Source of the DNA: Bidens hawaiensis
Lineage: Eukaryota > Streptophyta > Magnoliopsida > Asterales > Asteraceae
Assembly: GCA_021521415.1 (NCBI GenBank)
Contig: JAIQDT010000304.1
Location: 744,001-808,000, forward strand
DNA length: 64,000 nt
Direction: 5' to 3'
The notes beneath the pieces are model-generated. The model ran no database searches. It was not told the DNA's origin and saw nothing but the letters and a program-made list of their open reading frames with translations. Positions 21,637 through 32,627 of the stretch are shown here, one piece after another. Position 1 is the stretch's first letter; each line of letters starts with the position of its first letter. The translations under genes were made by a program, and so were the position numbers.

Positions 21637-22344
21637 CAGGGCCGACTCTGAAAATTCACGTGCCTCGCCCGAGCCGAAATAAATATATCCCTTAAACCTT
21701 AACATACTAAGTAATGAAAACACATTTTTATACGTCGATTAAAATTATAGCGATTAACATAAAAATTAGAAAATCATGATATTATATGAGTTTATGACAC
21801 ACTTAATAGGTTAATAGCTAATTGAGGATTTGTGAAGCTCTCATAACATTTTTTATATCAAATTGGTGAATTAACTCTTTGAATTTTATGCTCTCTAATG
21901 TTCCATTCTTTATAACTTTCATCGCCAACCCACTAAGTCTTTCTTGAGGCATTTTTGGGTCGAAAATAGGATTTTCAATAACTATAATTTTGAAAAACTC
22001 ATATTTTCAGATGCTGCCGTGACTGCTGGTGTTCGAAGTCGACGTGGCTGCTGGTCTTCGAAGTCGATTTTGCTATTATCGGGCCTATTCGTTTCTTCTA
22101 TTTATTTAACTTATATTGATTAATTAAAAGTACTTGACATTTCTCAAATTTTAGTGGGCCTATAAGTCTTTGGTTAATCCAAAAAATGGGATCTAAAAGG
22201 TGTTTGAGTAATATAAAAATAATGATTATAAACATTCGGGTATTCTACATGTATAACATCGGGAATTTTTAAAAAAATTGTGCCCCCAAAGAAAACGTGC
22301 CACGGTCGGTCGCCCCGCTTTGCACACCCCAAGAGCCGGCCATG
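21637..22344. mobile_element. Short non-autonomous hAT element
   Basis: The 708-bp element starts CAGGGCCGACTCTG; the reverse complement of its right end reads CATGGCCGGCTCTTG. It is flanked by the perfect 8-bp duplication CACTTGAA (21629-21636 and 22345-22352). No transposase is visible. The left end CAGGG fits hAT; the right end carries one change. Confidence 0.82.
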
Positions 22345-22352
22345 CACTTGAA

Positions 22353-23450
22353 CTCAATGGAAACAAATTAACATGCCGATGCTTTCAAGTATACCCTAAT
22401 TTTTTTATGTTTTTCTTTACAAATGTTATTGCTCGTATATTATCATTCACTTTGTGTGTTTGGTTTTAGTTAATGAAATTTTAGTTATTTTTCTGGATAA
22501 ATTTTTCTTATATGTTTAAAAAAACTGTTGTTTTCTTTGTTAATATTATAAACTGAAATCTGTTTTACTTTGTAGATACTTTGGTCAACCCATCTTTAAT
22601 GTTAGACAAAGTTCTAGGTAATTTTATTACTTTATTATGTGTGTTTTGTGTGCATATGTTGTTAACCGGTAATATCATATAAAGCACGTTGAAATTAAAA
22701 TAATATAAATTATTAACAGAAAATGTGACCGAATATCACATATTTATTTGAAACAGTGGAGAAAATTGGTAGAATTAGTGTTTAGAATAGAGTACTATTA
22801 GGAAAAATGTTATGTGTGTAAGCAAAATTTAGGGTTTTAAGAACATGCAAGAGCAATAATCTGTGATGGGGTTTCAGAGCTAGCATGATGGTATAACCTA
22901 GGTGGTATATTAGTGAATGTTTGGTAGTTATGAGATGAAATGATGAATGACCAGATGTTTGGTCACTTAGAAAAAATATGATTACAGTTTTTGTAGACGA
23001 ATATATCGTATGGATTCAATGGTTTGGTGTATCTATTCAAGAATTCAAATGTATTTAATTTGGTTATGAGGTTTTAGAAAAAATAGGATTAGATTTCTTG
23101 TAGGGTGACATTTATGGTTTTATGAACATGTAAGAGTGAATTATTAGTAATGGGGATCAAGAATAAGTATGATGGTGGTAAAAGTTTGGTAGTGATGAGA
23201 TAAGTAAACTGAGATGGGTTACATGTGGTTTAGAACTAGCAGGATTAGATTTCTTGCCCACTTGGAGATGATTGTTAGGCATGAATTGATTGCTTTGTTG
23301 ATTTACTTTAGAGGTAATCGAACGTACACAACGTGGTTACGAGTTTGTGCAATAACACAAACTAACTCTAACTTGAGGTTTGTGAACTGATATAGTTTTG
23401 ACGTTTATTAGTTATGGTTATGACATCTGAATTTAATTGCTTGATTTTGC
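22353..23450. other. Intergenic or old intronic DNA
   Basis: No gene is recognised. Because an RPA70 exon follows with a normal splice acceptor, part of this stretch may be old intron sequence of the same pseudogene. Confidence 0.4.
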
Positions 23451-23454
23451 AGGT

Positions 23455-23960
23455 ATATTGTGTTTACCAAGTTCTCAGATGCAAGTGGTAGAGCCTGGAT
23501 TCTGGTTTTGGTGATGATGCTGAGAAAATCATAGGGTGTTTTGCTAAAGAGCTTGATGCTATGAAGTCTAAGGTAAATACTATAGTAACTAAATTAGGAC
23601 TACAGTCTACTTTATATAAAGTAAAAATACAACAAGTATATCTAAACAACCCATGTAATTGGAAGCTAATGTGCAAAAAAATTGCATCGCCCATATGATA
23701 TGCTTGGTATGCTTGGATTACCACTAGGCCCACATTAATACTCATTATGAATATTTTAGATGTTTATAGTATGATCAAAGTGTCTTTCAACACAGCTTAA
23801 GAAAGCAACATGAGTCCCGCGTCTTTTTCGTTGATGGCTGCACCACGTGAGTACAAAAATGAGAAATGATAGAGGGTTAATTTGAAGATTGTTAGTCCAC
23901 TTGATTATGCAGGAAAATCTAAATTCTTGCTTGATGAGATATCTTCAACGCAACCTTGAA
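23455..23960 (+). pseudogene. Replication protein A 70-kDa (RPA1) C-terminal fragment, two exons
   Basis: RPA1 binds single-stranded DNA in replication and repair. Exon one (about 23455-23573) begins after a TTTTGCAG acceptor and reads YIVFTKFSDASGRAWI, then, after a 1-nt shift, AEKIIGCFAKELDAMKSK, ending at a GTAAAT donor. Exon two starts after CACAG near 23796 and reads LKKAT, a stop in place of Trp, VPRLFR, then APREYKNEK, two stops, and DYAGKSKFLLDEIS. This order matches the last OB-fold region of plant RPA70. The zinc-finger Cys residues are not visible. Retained introns exclude a processed copy; plant Helitrons often carry RPA70-like genes, a possible source. Confidence 0.65.
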
Positions 23961-24294
23961 AAATCATGATGATGGCTGGGCCTTTGTTATCATGTTCTTT
24001 AAACAAAAAAGTGTATATGTTCCTTAAGTAGCCTATAGTTTTTCATTAACAGGAATAAGGATGCTTGTGGCTACTTTATTCTTGCCAATATTTGTGCATT
24101 TACAGTTTAAAAATAAAATATTGTTTTTCCCAATATCCTTCAACATGCAAAAAGTACTAAAGTCTATATGTTGTGAGTCTAAGTTTTTTAATGTGTTGTG
24201 AAACACACGTATTTCTTTGCTAGTTTTTAGGTCATTTTTGCGCGTAAACATTAAAGAATATCAATTGCTCATGTGTAAATTTACATGTTTCGTA
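23961..24294. other. Intergenic DNA
   Basis: I see no gene or repeat between the RPA70 fragment and the Athila LTR. Confidence 0.4.
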
Positions 24295-24787
24295 TGTTAT
24301 AGGAGATCGAGAAAACGAGTTAGATGAAGAAAAAAGCAGCTAAAATGGGGATCGGACGAAGCCGGTATGCACGAACGAAGTATAAATGAGTCAGAAGAAC
24401 GAAAACAAAGACCCAAGGGGCCTGGCTACAACACGTGACCAGGTAAGCCCTCTTGGCCGCTTGGCGGCGTGGTACATCACACATCAGCTGCCCAAAACCC
24501 CTTAGCCGACTATTTTGTTTTGTAGTGGGCTGGTTGGACCAGATTTGGTATTTTTAACTTTTTTAACAAGTTTAAGAGTTTTATATAAAGAGATTAAACC
24601 CTAGAACTAATTGATTAACCTTCCAACCGCCCAAGAAGTGTTTTTGAGAGCAGAACTAAGGAGGAGCAGGTCTCAGTTCGTAGTTTGATTTATTGTTTGT
24701 CGGTTTGTGAATTATTAACGATTTAAGGTTTGTTTTATGTTTTTAATAAACCAAACGAGTTTTATTCAATTTCTAATGACCATTGTG

Positions 24788-24852
<65 letters not shown>

Positions 24853-25904
24853 TATTTACTGTTCTCCCATGATTATTATAGGCTAAACTGTTTTGAATCA
24901 CCTAGGTTTGATGTTTAACGGTTAAAAGAATCTAGTTTAGGGTGCTTAACAAGTGGTTGATTGTTTTTCTATTGTCAAGTTCATATTTAGTGATTTAATT
25001 CCGTTTATATCTGCTGCCATAGATGTATCTCAGGTTGTAGAAGCCCCGTGTGATTGATTATTGCTTGAATTAGTAATGTGTAGTCGTTAATTTCATTGTT
25101 CGGTTAATACTTTGTGTGTTGATTGATTGTGATAAACGTATCATTAGGGTTTGTGTTGCATAGATCATTAAAATCAGTAGATTGACCACCTTTAAGTTGG
25201 ACCAAGATCTTAGGTGTCGGTTTATCTCTAGTTAGTTGATAGGGTTAGTCTTTGCGAGACCACGTGTAGTTTTTCCCACTGTCAACTAGGTTAAGTTTGT
25301 AAGTTGAGTTGTTTTATCCTTAGTGTTGAATTAACCCTTTTCTCCTTGGTTTATAATAGCTTGAACCTTAGCGAGTCTTGTAGCTTAAACATGGACCAAG
25401 TGTTGAGTTATTAGTGTACTTAGAATAAACAGCCAAGAATTAAAAGTTAACTAGACGTTGTTAGGGTTTTCTAGTGAAACTGACCGTAGGGACCCAGTTA
25501 CCATGGATTCACTTTGTTAGCTCATCTTTAGAACCATGGTTTCAAACATGTGTTAGCACCCAAGTCATCCTACCTAGGTGATTCGATTCCCCATTGTCGT
25601 TAAATCTCGTTAAGTCTTCTAGTTAGTTTTGTTAAGTTAAGTTAAGTTAAGTTAGTTAAGTTAGTTAAGTTAATTAGTTTAAAATAATTAATATAAAATA
25701 AATTAAATATTAAGTAGGACTTGGATTAGGGTTTATAATCTGAGTCGTTCTTAAGTGTCTTCGAGTTCGATATCCGGACTTTCCTTGTCTTTGCCATACG
25801 CGACCGGTACACTTGCCGTTTGTGTGAACTAGGACTGGTTTTTCGGTTTTCAAAGCTTAGTTGCGATTCGTATTTATTATTTATATATATATATTCACAC
25901 ATCA
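24295..25904 (+). repeat. 5' LTR of the Athila element
   Basis: It starts TGTTATAGGAGATCGAG and ends CACACATCA, six bases before the primer site. The length of about 1.6 kb suits Athila. It contains a (ATT)n run at about 24788-24850 and a GTTAA repeat at about 25633-25675. The start is inferred, since no second LTR is present for comparison. Confidence 0.7.
24788..24850. repeat. (ATT)n microsatellite
   Basis: About 21 ATT units within the Athila LTR. A frame reading it as poly-Tyr is not a gene. Confidence 0.95.
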
Positions 25905-25910
25905 AGTTTT

Positions 25911-25928
25911 TGGCGCCTTTGCCTAGGA
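25911..25928 (+). other. Athila primer-binding site (tRNA-Asp type)
   Basis: TGGCGCCTTTGCCTAGGA differs at three positions from the tRNA-Asp complement TGGCGCCGTTGCCGGGGA used by Athila elements. It lies six bases after the LTR end. Confidence 0.8.
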
Positions 25929-26050
25929 CACGGTCTGAGGCGATTAGAGAACGACCCGAGTTTGGAGACTTACCTGTTTTCTTTTTTACTTGCTTATTTG
26001 TTTTTAGTTTAATTTTAGCCTAGTAAATTTTAGTTTTTCTTTTTAGTCTT

Positions 26051-27300
26051 ATGAGTCATACCTGCTCACAAGGACCACCGAAGCTTCAAACGTCTGATAA
26101 TACCGAGAAAATCCAGCCTGAGAGAGAACGTTCTGTTTCACTGACAGGTTCTAATTCTTCTACTTCTATTTCTTCTGCATCTTCTAGGGATAGGAATATG
26201 GGTGACCAACCGCCTAGGAGAGTAGTAGCCGACTATGGCAGGCCGACACTGAATCCTCATTCTAGCATCACTTTATCGGACTCCAATTCCGCTGGCGACT
26301 GGTTCATTCCTGCTCACGTCATGCAACTCATCAAGTCCACACTCCAATTCCAAGGGCTAGAGAGCGAAGATCCTTCAAACCACATCGACATGTTTGTTCA
26401 AATCTGCAAAACTTTCAATATCGACAATATGAACGATGAAGCCATCTATCTCCTTCTTTTTCCCTTCTCACTTGCCGGCAAAGCCTACAAATGGCTGAAG
26501 TCACTACCTGCTGGATCCATCACCACTTGGGCGGGCCTTCAAGAAAATTCATGACCAAATTCTTTCCGCGATCTAAATCCGATCGACTCCGTGAGGAGAT
26601 TTATTCCTTTCGCATGAGATCCTACGAGTCTTTAGGGGAAGCTTGGGAAAGATTCAAGGACCTCCTTCTTAGTTGTCCTCATTTTGGTTTAGATAAGTGG
26701 ATGCTCATCGAGAAATTCTACAATGGATCCACACAGCACGTGAGAGATATGTTGAACCAGACTGCTAATGAAAACCTCCTCAAGAACAAAGATCCCGATG
26801 AGTGCGTTGTCCTTTTTGATGATCTAGCAGCAAGCTACGTTGGGCACAGGGGAAAAAATTCTTCCACGTCATCGAGAGGAGTACTTCAGGTTGATTCAAA
26901 CACTAACATGCAGGTGCAGATTGATGCTTTGAACAAACTCGTTTGAGATCTTACCGTTAAAAGCGTCGCGAAGTGTGAGGTTTGTCGAGCGGGTCACGAC
27001 ACCGTTGACTGTCCTGTTAAACCAGGTAGCAATCAGGAGGAGGTTGACTTCATCAAAAACCCCTTGAGGTATCAAAATCCTGCCTTCGACGGGAACACTG
27101 GCTGGAGAAATCAAAATAACTATCGAAGGGGACAAGCCAGTGGCTACCAAGCCCAATACCAAAACCAGCGTCGAGAGAATCTATTCGGGCATGGGAGTTC
27201 AGGTCATGAGAGTTCAAAACAAGTGGAGAAAGAGGAGAAGAAAGCTCACTGGAGGACATGATGGCAGACCTGTTGAAGCATGATGAGAGGAACCAACTGA
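26051..27300 (+). pseudogene. gag: Athila gag
   Basis: It starts MSHTCSQGPP after a poorly conserved leader. The capsid part contains LPAGSITTW, FFPRSKSDRLREEIYSF, and EAWERFKDLLLSCPHFGLD. A 1-nt shift near 26545-26555 splits it into two frames, and TGA at 26944-26946 stops the second where the family usually continues. After it comes a zinc knuckle CEVCRAGHDTVDC near 26980-27018 and a Gln/Asn/Arg-rich tail. The nearest relatives I recall are gag proteins of plant Athila elements. Confidence 0.85.
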
Positions 27301-27332
27301 CAAATTAAGCTAACTTTGCGGAACACGATATT

Positions 27333-28458
27333 ATGCTGAATAACCAAGCCACGTCTCTAGCTAATCTTGAGCGTCACGTCAGAGAGATTGCCAACCAGTT
27401 ATCTGAAAAAGCTCCAGGTTCACTACCGAGTAATACCGAGAAAAATCCGAGAGGGTTTTCCAAAGCAGTGACTACTAGGAGCGGTGTTAGAAGAGAAAGA
27501 GAGGCTTGTCACACCTGCGGTCGAAGAAGATGAGCAGGTGGACGAGGAGATCCAGATGGAGCCTCCTCTGGCCGAAGCACGCCAGCTGAATATTCCAGCG
27601 AGTACGAAGCCGGCCGATAAACCATAATCATCTTCTAACCCACCTTTGAGAGTCTATAAATGCAAAACGCCTTATCCTGGGAGACTCCGAATGGACAAAG
27701 ACGAGGAGCAAAACTCCAAGTTCCTTGAACTTCTCAAACAGCTTCACTTAAATATTCCTTTCCTTGAGGCACTCAATCAGATGCCCAAATATGCCAAATT
27801 CCTCAAGGGCATTCTTTCCAATAAGGAGAAGCTAGCTGAGGTCTCTTATATTCCGTTGAGTGTTGTGTGCTCTGCAGTGTTGCAGAGCAAGTTGCCTGAA
27901 AATATGGCCGATCCTAGAAGTCTCACGATTTCCTACATTTTAGGCGACAATACGGTTCAACATGCTTTGGCCGACCTTGGGGCTAGCATCAATCTTATGT
28001 CGTATTCTGTTTTCAGTAAGTTGGGTCTTGGCGAACCGAGGCCAACCTGAATATTAATCCAGCTTGTTGGTCATTCCGTGAAGTACCCGTGAGGGGTGGT
28101 CGAGAACATGCTTGTTCGTATCGACAAATTCATCTTCCCGGTGGAGTTTGTCATTCTGGATATGAATGAGGAAGATAGTATCCCGCTCATTTTAGGCCGA
28201 CCATTCCTTGCCACCGCACAGCCATTGATCGACGTCCGTGAGGGCAAATTGATTCTGAGAGTTGGGGATGATAACATCACCTTTGACGTAAGACAGTCAC
28301 TCAAATACCCCAAGTCAGCGGACGACTCCTTGTATTTCCTTGAGAGTCCTCATCCTTCTTTAGAACTTAATGATCTACCCGCTCACTTGGAGTATGCATT
28401 TCTGGATGAAGAGTGGAAGCTAACCGTCATCATCGCGTCTGCCTTGACGGATGTCTAG
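27333..28458 (+). pseudogene. pol: Athila protease region
   Basis: The frames at 27333-27533, 27646-28050 and 28096-28458 form the gag-protease linker and the aspartic protease. The active-site block reads ALADLGASINLMSYSVF near 27965-28015, with DLGAS in place of the DTGAS form, as is normal for Athila. TGA codons at 28048-28050 and 28090-28092 interrupt it within PT-x-x and KYP-x-GVVENML, both at places where Arg is usual. A VILDMNEEDSIPLILGRPFL block follows. Confidence 0.82.
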
Positions 28459-28459
28459 A

Positions 28460-29400
28460 AGTTGATGTTGTTGAAGGTGCTGAAAGCGACCAAGGAGGCG
28501 ATCACATGGAATATTATCGACATTAAAGGGATTATTCCCTTGTTCTGCACTCATAAAATCCTCATGGAGGATTATTTCAAATCCGTCGTTCAGCCTCTAC
28601 AGAGGCTTACTCTGAAAATGCTAGAGGTCGTTAAGAAATAAATCATCAAATTCCTTGATGCGGGGATCATTTTCCCCTTCTCTGATAGCACATGGGTGAG
28701 TCCAGTCCAAATGGTTACCAAGAAGGGTGGCATTACTGTCGTTACCAATGAAAGGAACGAGCTTATTCCCACTTGGACCGCTGTTGGAGAGTCTGCATTG
28801 ACTACCGCAGACTGAAAGATGCCACTAGGAAAGATCACTTTCCTCTGTCCTTCATTGGTCATATGCTTGAGCGTTTGGCGGTTTAGCAGTATTACTGTTC
28901 TCTGGATGGTTTCTCCGGGTATTTCCAAATCTTGATCTCTCCCAATGATCAGGAGAAAACCACATTCACCTGCTCCTACGGCACACTCGCCTATAAACGT
29001 ATGCCATTTGGACTCTGTAACGCTCCAGCCACTTTCCAGCGATGTATGGTGGCGATATTTCATGACATGATTGATGATTCCATGGAGGTCTTCATGGAAG
29101 ACTTTTCTGTCTTTGTGAATTTTTTTCGATTGGTTTCTCTCCAACCTTGATAGAATGATGGCTGGTTGCGTCGACACCAACCTAGTCCTCAACTGGGAGA
29201 AGTGTCACTTCATGGTACGCGGGGGCATCGTTCTAGGACATAGGATCTCGAGTGCGGGGATCGAGGTCAATCGACTAAAATTGAAACCATTTCTAATCTT
29301 CCCCTGCCCACTTCTGTGAGATCCATCCGTAGCTGCTTAGTTCATACTGGTTTCTAACGTCGGTTCATCAAAGATTTCTCGAAAATTGTAAGACTGATAA
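28460..29400 (+). pseudogene. pol: Athila reverse transcriptase
   Basis: Fragments in shifting frames read DYRRLKDATRKDHFPL (about 28800), CSLDGFSGYFQI (about 28897-28930), SPNDQEKTTFTC, and AYKRMPFGLCNAPATFQRCM (about 28990-29047), the last being a hallmark of Gypsy RT. The catalytic YxDD box is degraded to a FMEDFSVF form near 29095. Several stops are present. The minus-strand frame 28590-29192 is a shadow. Confidence 0.85.
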
Positions 29401-29429
29401 CGAAGGTACTAGAGAAAGATTCTCAATTT

Positions 29430-29880
29430 GTCTTCTCAGAACAGTGCATCGAGGCATTTGATCTTCTAAAAGACAAACTTGTTAACGCCTTGATCGTGAT
29501 TGCTCCCGACTGGTCGTTGCCATTCGAATTGATGTGCGACGCAAGCGACTATGCCGTTGGAGTAGTGCTTGGACAGCAAAAGGAGAAGCACTTCCACCCG
29601 ATCTACTATGCGAGTCGGACCCTAAATAGTGCTCAAGAGAATTACATTACCACCGAGAAAGAGCTGTTAGCCGTAGTGTTTGCATTTGATAAGTTTAGGT
29701 TATATCTTGTTCTGTCCAAAAGAATCGTCTACACGGATCATGCTGCCATTCATTATCTTTTTAGCAAGAAGGACGCTAAGCCTCGCCTCATCCGAAGGAT
29801 CCTGCCGCTTCAAGAGTTTGATATTGAAAATCCGTGATAAAAAAGGGGCCGAGAATGTAGCGGCCGATCACTTATCACGT
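29430..29880 (+). pseudogene. pol: Athila RNase H
   Basis: The frame at 29490-29837 reads [18 protein letters not shown], then [20 protein letters not shown], and [15 protein letters not shown]. These hold the Asp, Glu and Asp expected in the RNase H of Gypsy elements. A 1-nt shift near 29840 leads to the NVAADHLSR connection before integrase. Confidence 0.85.
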
Positions 29881-31210
29881 ATTGAGAGAGCCGAGATTGG
29901 AAATGTTGGGGTCAACATCAATGATCATTTCCCGATAGAGAATCTTACGTTTGTCAGAGCCCAGGATGACGGCTACCAGTGGTTTTCTGATATCGCGGAC
30001 TTTATCGTCAATGGTTCCCTCCCTAGGAGGACGTCTCACCAGTAAAAGAAGAAATTTTTTGCTGATGTAAAGTTCTACATTTGGGATGACCCGTTTCTTC
30101 TCCGTATAGGTGCTGATCAACTGGTTAGGAGATGTGTGGATGTTGCATAGGGGTGGCGGATTTTGAGCCATTGTCATAAGGGACCGATAGGAGGTCAACA
30201 TGATGTTGTTCTTACTGCTAAGAAGGTCTTCGATTCAAGATTCTATTGCCTTCGATTCTCAAAGATTCTCATGCGTTCGTTAAAAGTTGTGACCGATGTC
30301 AACATGTCGGTAACATCCCAGCCCGAAATGAGATGCCCCAAAATGCTATTCAGGTTTGCAAAGTTTTTGACATTAGGGGTATTGATTTTATGGGCCTGTT
30401 CCCGTCGTCTAGAGGGAACAACTATATACTTGTGGCGGTTGATTATGTCTCCAAGTGGGTCGAGGCCAGATCCTTGCCCACTAACGACGCCCGAGTTGTA
30501 GTGAGATTTCTGGAAAATCTTTTCTCTTGTTTTGGTGTACCAATGCCCTTTATCAGCATCGAGGTACTCACTTCGGCAACGCGCAGATGGAGAAGGCGTT
30601 GCAACGCTATGGGGTAACCCATCAGATTGTGACTGCTTACCACCCACAGACCAGTGGACAGGTGGAGGTGAGTAACCAGGGCATAAAACGCATTCTTGAG
30701 AAGACGTTTGGGCTAAACCGAAAAGATTGGTCCGACAAATTAGATGATGCTTTGTGGAATTTCCTTACAGCGTACAAAACTCCGACTAGTCTACACCATT
30801 TCGGATGATTTATGGGAAAGCCTGCCATTTGCCTGTTTAGTTGGAGCACCGTGCTTCATGGGCGCTTCAAACAGTTAACCTTGATATTTCGACGGCAGGA
30901 GTTCACCGTTTCCATCAGATACATGAGTTAGAGGAACTCCGCGATCATGCCTTTGCACACTCGTATAATTATAAGCTATAGACCAAAGAGCTGCATGATA
31001 GGAAGTTCAGAGGTTATAAACAGTTCAAATCTGGGGACACCTTACTCTTGTTTAATTACCAACAGTTGCATCCGGGGAAGTTGCATTCTTGATGGTATGA
31101 ACCATACATAGTTAAGGAAATCTTCCCGTATGGAGCGATCAAAATTGAAAACGAGAACTTGAGTTTCAAAGTTAATGGTCACCTTCTGAAGCACTATGAT
31201 ATGTGCTAAA
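29881..31210 (+). pseudogene. pol: Athila integrase
   Basis: The HHCC zinc domain is visible as SHCHKGPIGGQHD and, after a frame change, [18 protein letters not shown]. The core has [13 protein letters not shown], then [20 protein letters not shown] and [19 protein letters not shown], matching DDE integrase. The C-terminus reads FPYGAIKIENENLSFKVNGH and ends about 31209. At least three frameshifts and several stops are present (for example TGA at 31090-31092). Confidence 0.85.
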
Positions 31211-32069
31211 TTGTGTATAAATATTATAACTAATTCCTGCATTTTTGAGTAACTTTAATATTGTTTTTATTTAATAATACTCTTAATCGATTCTAATGTA
31301 GATTTTATCAGTTTTAAGAGACAACGAACTAAAATTGCGTATATTTATTAACTTGAGACTGACAAGTAAATCTACAAACAAATATTATTTTTCACTATTA
31401 CTAATTTTCTTTAGAAATAATTTTATACATTAATTAGTAAAAGTTGTGTAAAAAATAATAAGTATTAGACTTTCAAAGAAAGACATGTTACAAAATTTTC
31501 TTGTGCCATATCAACATTGATATATTTATCAAATAAACGTTTTAATTCTATTTTGTTCCTTTTGTTTCTCACGTCCAATGCAGGTTTGAAGAAAGGTCCC
31601 ACACATCAAAAATATATTGAAGTGGCAGTAGTAATATCGATGATTTTGTTTTTAACCATTTCTGACTTCAAGGGGCCCAAAAGTAATATACTTTATCAAC
31701 CCAATCATGAAATTAATAATAGGATATTGGACTGATTTCATTGGTTTTGGGTAATTAACCTACTTTGGTGAAGAGAAGAATAAAAAGGGGGCATGCGTAC
31801 ATAATAGGAGGTCGGCTGCTAAAAAAAGGAACCTTCTATCCCAAGACAGAAGGTGGCAACAATTTTTAAGGGTGTTCAACCAGTGGAGGTTTTAGATGCA
31901 AGAGAGTGGAGTTGGCAATTAAAGGGGTTTGAGTTTATAGATAAAGTTCGGTCAGAGCAAGGATTTCAAGAAAGCAAGCAAGAACACAACTCAATAATTT
32001 AAGCTCACATGCTAGTAGCTCCATTAATTTTATTTCTTTTTCGATGAACCATAATACTTATTTTATTTT
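31211..32069. other. AT-rich DNA between Athila and the Copia nest
   Basis: No gene or element is recognised. This is the left flank into which the outer Copia inserted. Confidence 0.5.
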
Positions 32070-32074
32070 TGTAT

Positions 32075-32593
32075 TGTGAACGCCTAAAATCGATCTCAGA
32101 TCTAAGTTTACTTTAATCGATTATACGGATCTAGTTCATGATGCTATTGATTATATGTTCTATGTTATAATTAGTATTAGTTGTATATATGTGTATGTAT
32201 AATATTAAGATTGAATACGTTAATGAAGATTGAGAGAGCGAATCGGGCAGAGGATTGTTAATTAACTCTCAAAACTTAAATAAACTGTGAACAGTGTTCA
32301 CATATAAATAGAAGATGGACCTAGTTCGTTAACATCCCCTAACGAACTAGAGTCCACTTCGTTACATACATTAAAACAAAATACTCTTAACGAATCACCC
32401 CCTGATTCGTTAAACATCCTTAACGAATCAGGAGGGATAATAACTTAAGTCTTAGTTCGCTAAATATCCTTAGCGAGCTAGACATTACAATTAACGAACT
32501 AACTTAATACATAAATAATTTATTACAATAAACAAAAGACAAATACGTTAAAGATAAATATAAAAAATCGAGACGCAAAACCGTACACTAACA
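32075..32593 (-). repeat. 3' LTR of the outer Copia
   Basis: TG...CA ends. It carries three consecutive hairpins at 32321-32481 and, downstream of these on the minus strand, a TATTTATA candidate TATA at about 32303-32310. Confidence 0.92.
32321..32481 (-). promoter_or_regulatory. Three consecutive hairpins in the outer LTR U3
   Basis: 32321-32350 is a perfect 11-bp stem CTAGTTCGTTA with loop ACATCCCC. 32401-32432 is a perfect 13-bp stem CCTGATTCGTTAA with loop ACATCC. 32451-32481 is an 11-bp stem with one G/T-type mismatch and loop ATATCC. All stems hold TTCGTTA or TTCGCTA. They lie in U3, upstream of the candidate TATA. Their role is unknown; they may be paired protein-binding sites or RNA structures. 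Confidence 0.8.
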
Positions 32594-32604
32594 GACACCC
32601 CCTC
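32594..32604 (-). other. Polypurine tract of the outer Copia
   Basis: The minus strand reads GAGGGGGTGTC directly before the 3' LTR, the normal site for plus-strand priming. Confidence 0.75.
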
Positions 32605-32627
32605 GTCTTGAGTTCTTTGTCTTTACT

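Larger units (their letters stand above)
24295..31210 (+). mobile_element. Athila-type Ty3/Gypsy retrotransposon, 3' truncated
   Basis: The order is LTR, tRNA-Asp-type primer site, gag with zinc knuckle, protease, RT, RNase H and integrase, all on the plus strand. Gag carries FPFSLAGKAYKWL and LPAGSITTW, which are Athila hallmarks. Coding continues to an integrase C-terminus ending NGHLLKHYDM at about 31209. Neither the Athila env-like ORF nor a 3' LTR follows in the window, so the right end was lost. Many frameshifts and stops make it inactive. Confidence 0.88.

Noticed and set aside
21445..21723. 92-codon minus-strand frame
   Set aside because: It crosses the left boundary and target duplication of a hAT insertion, so it is a chance frame.
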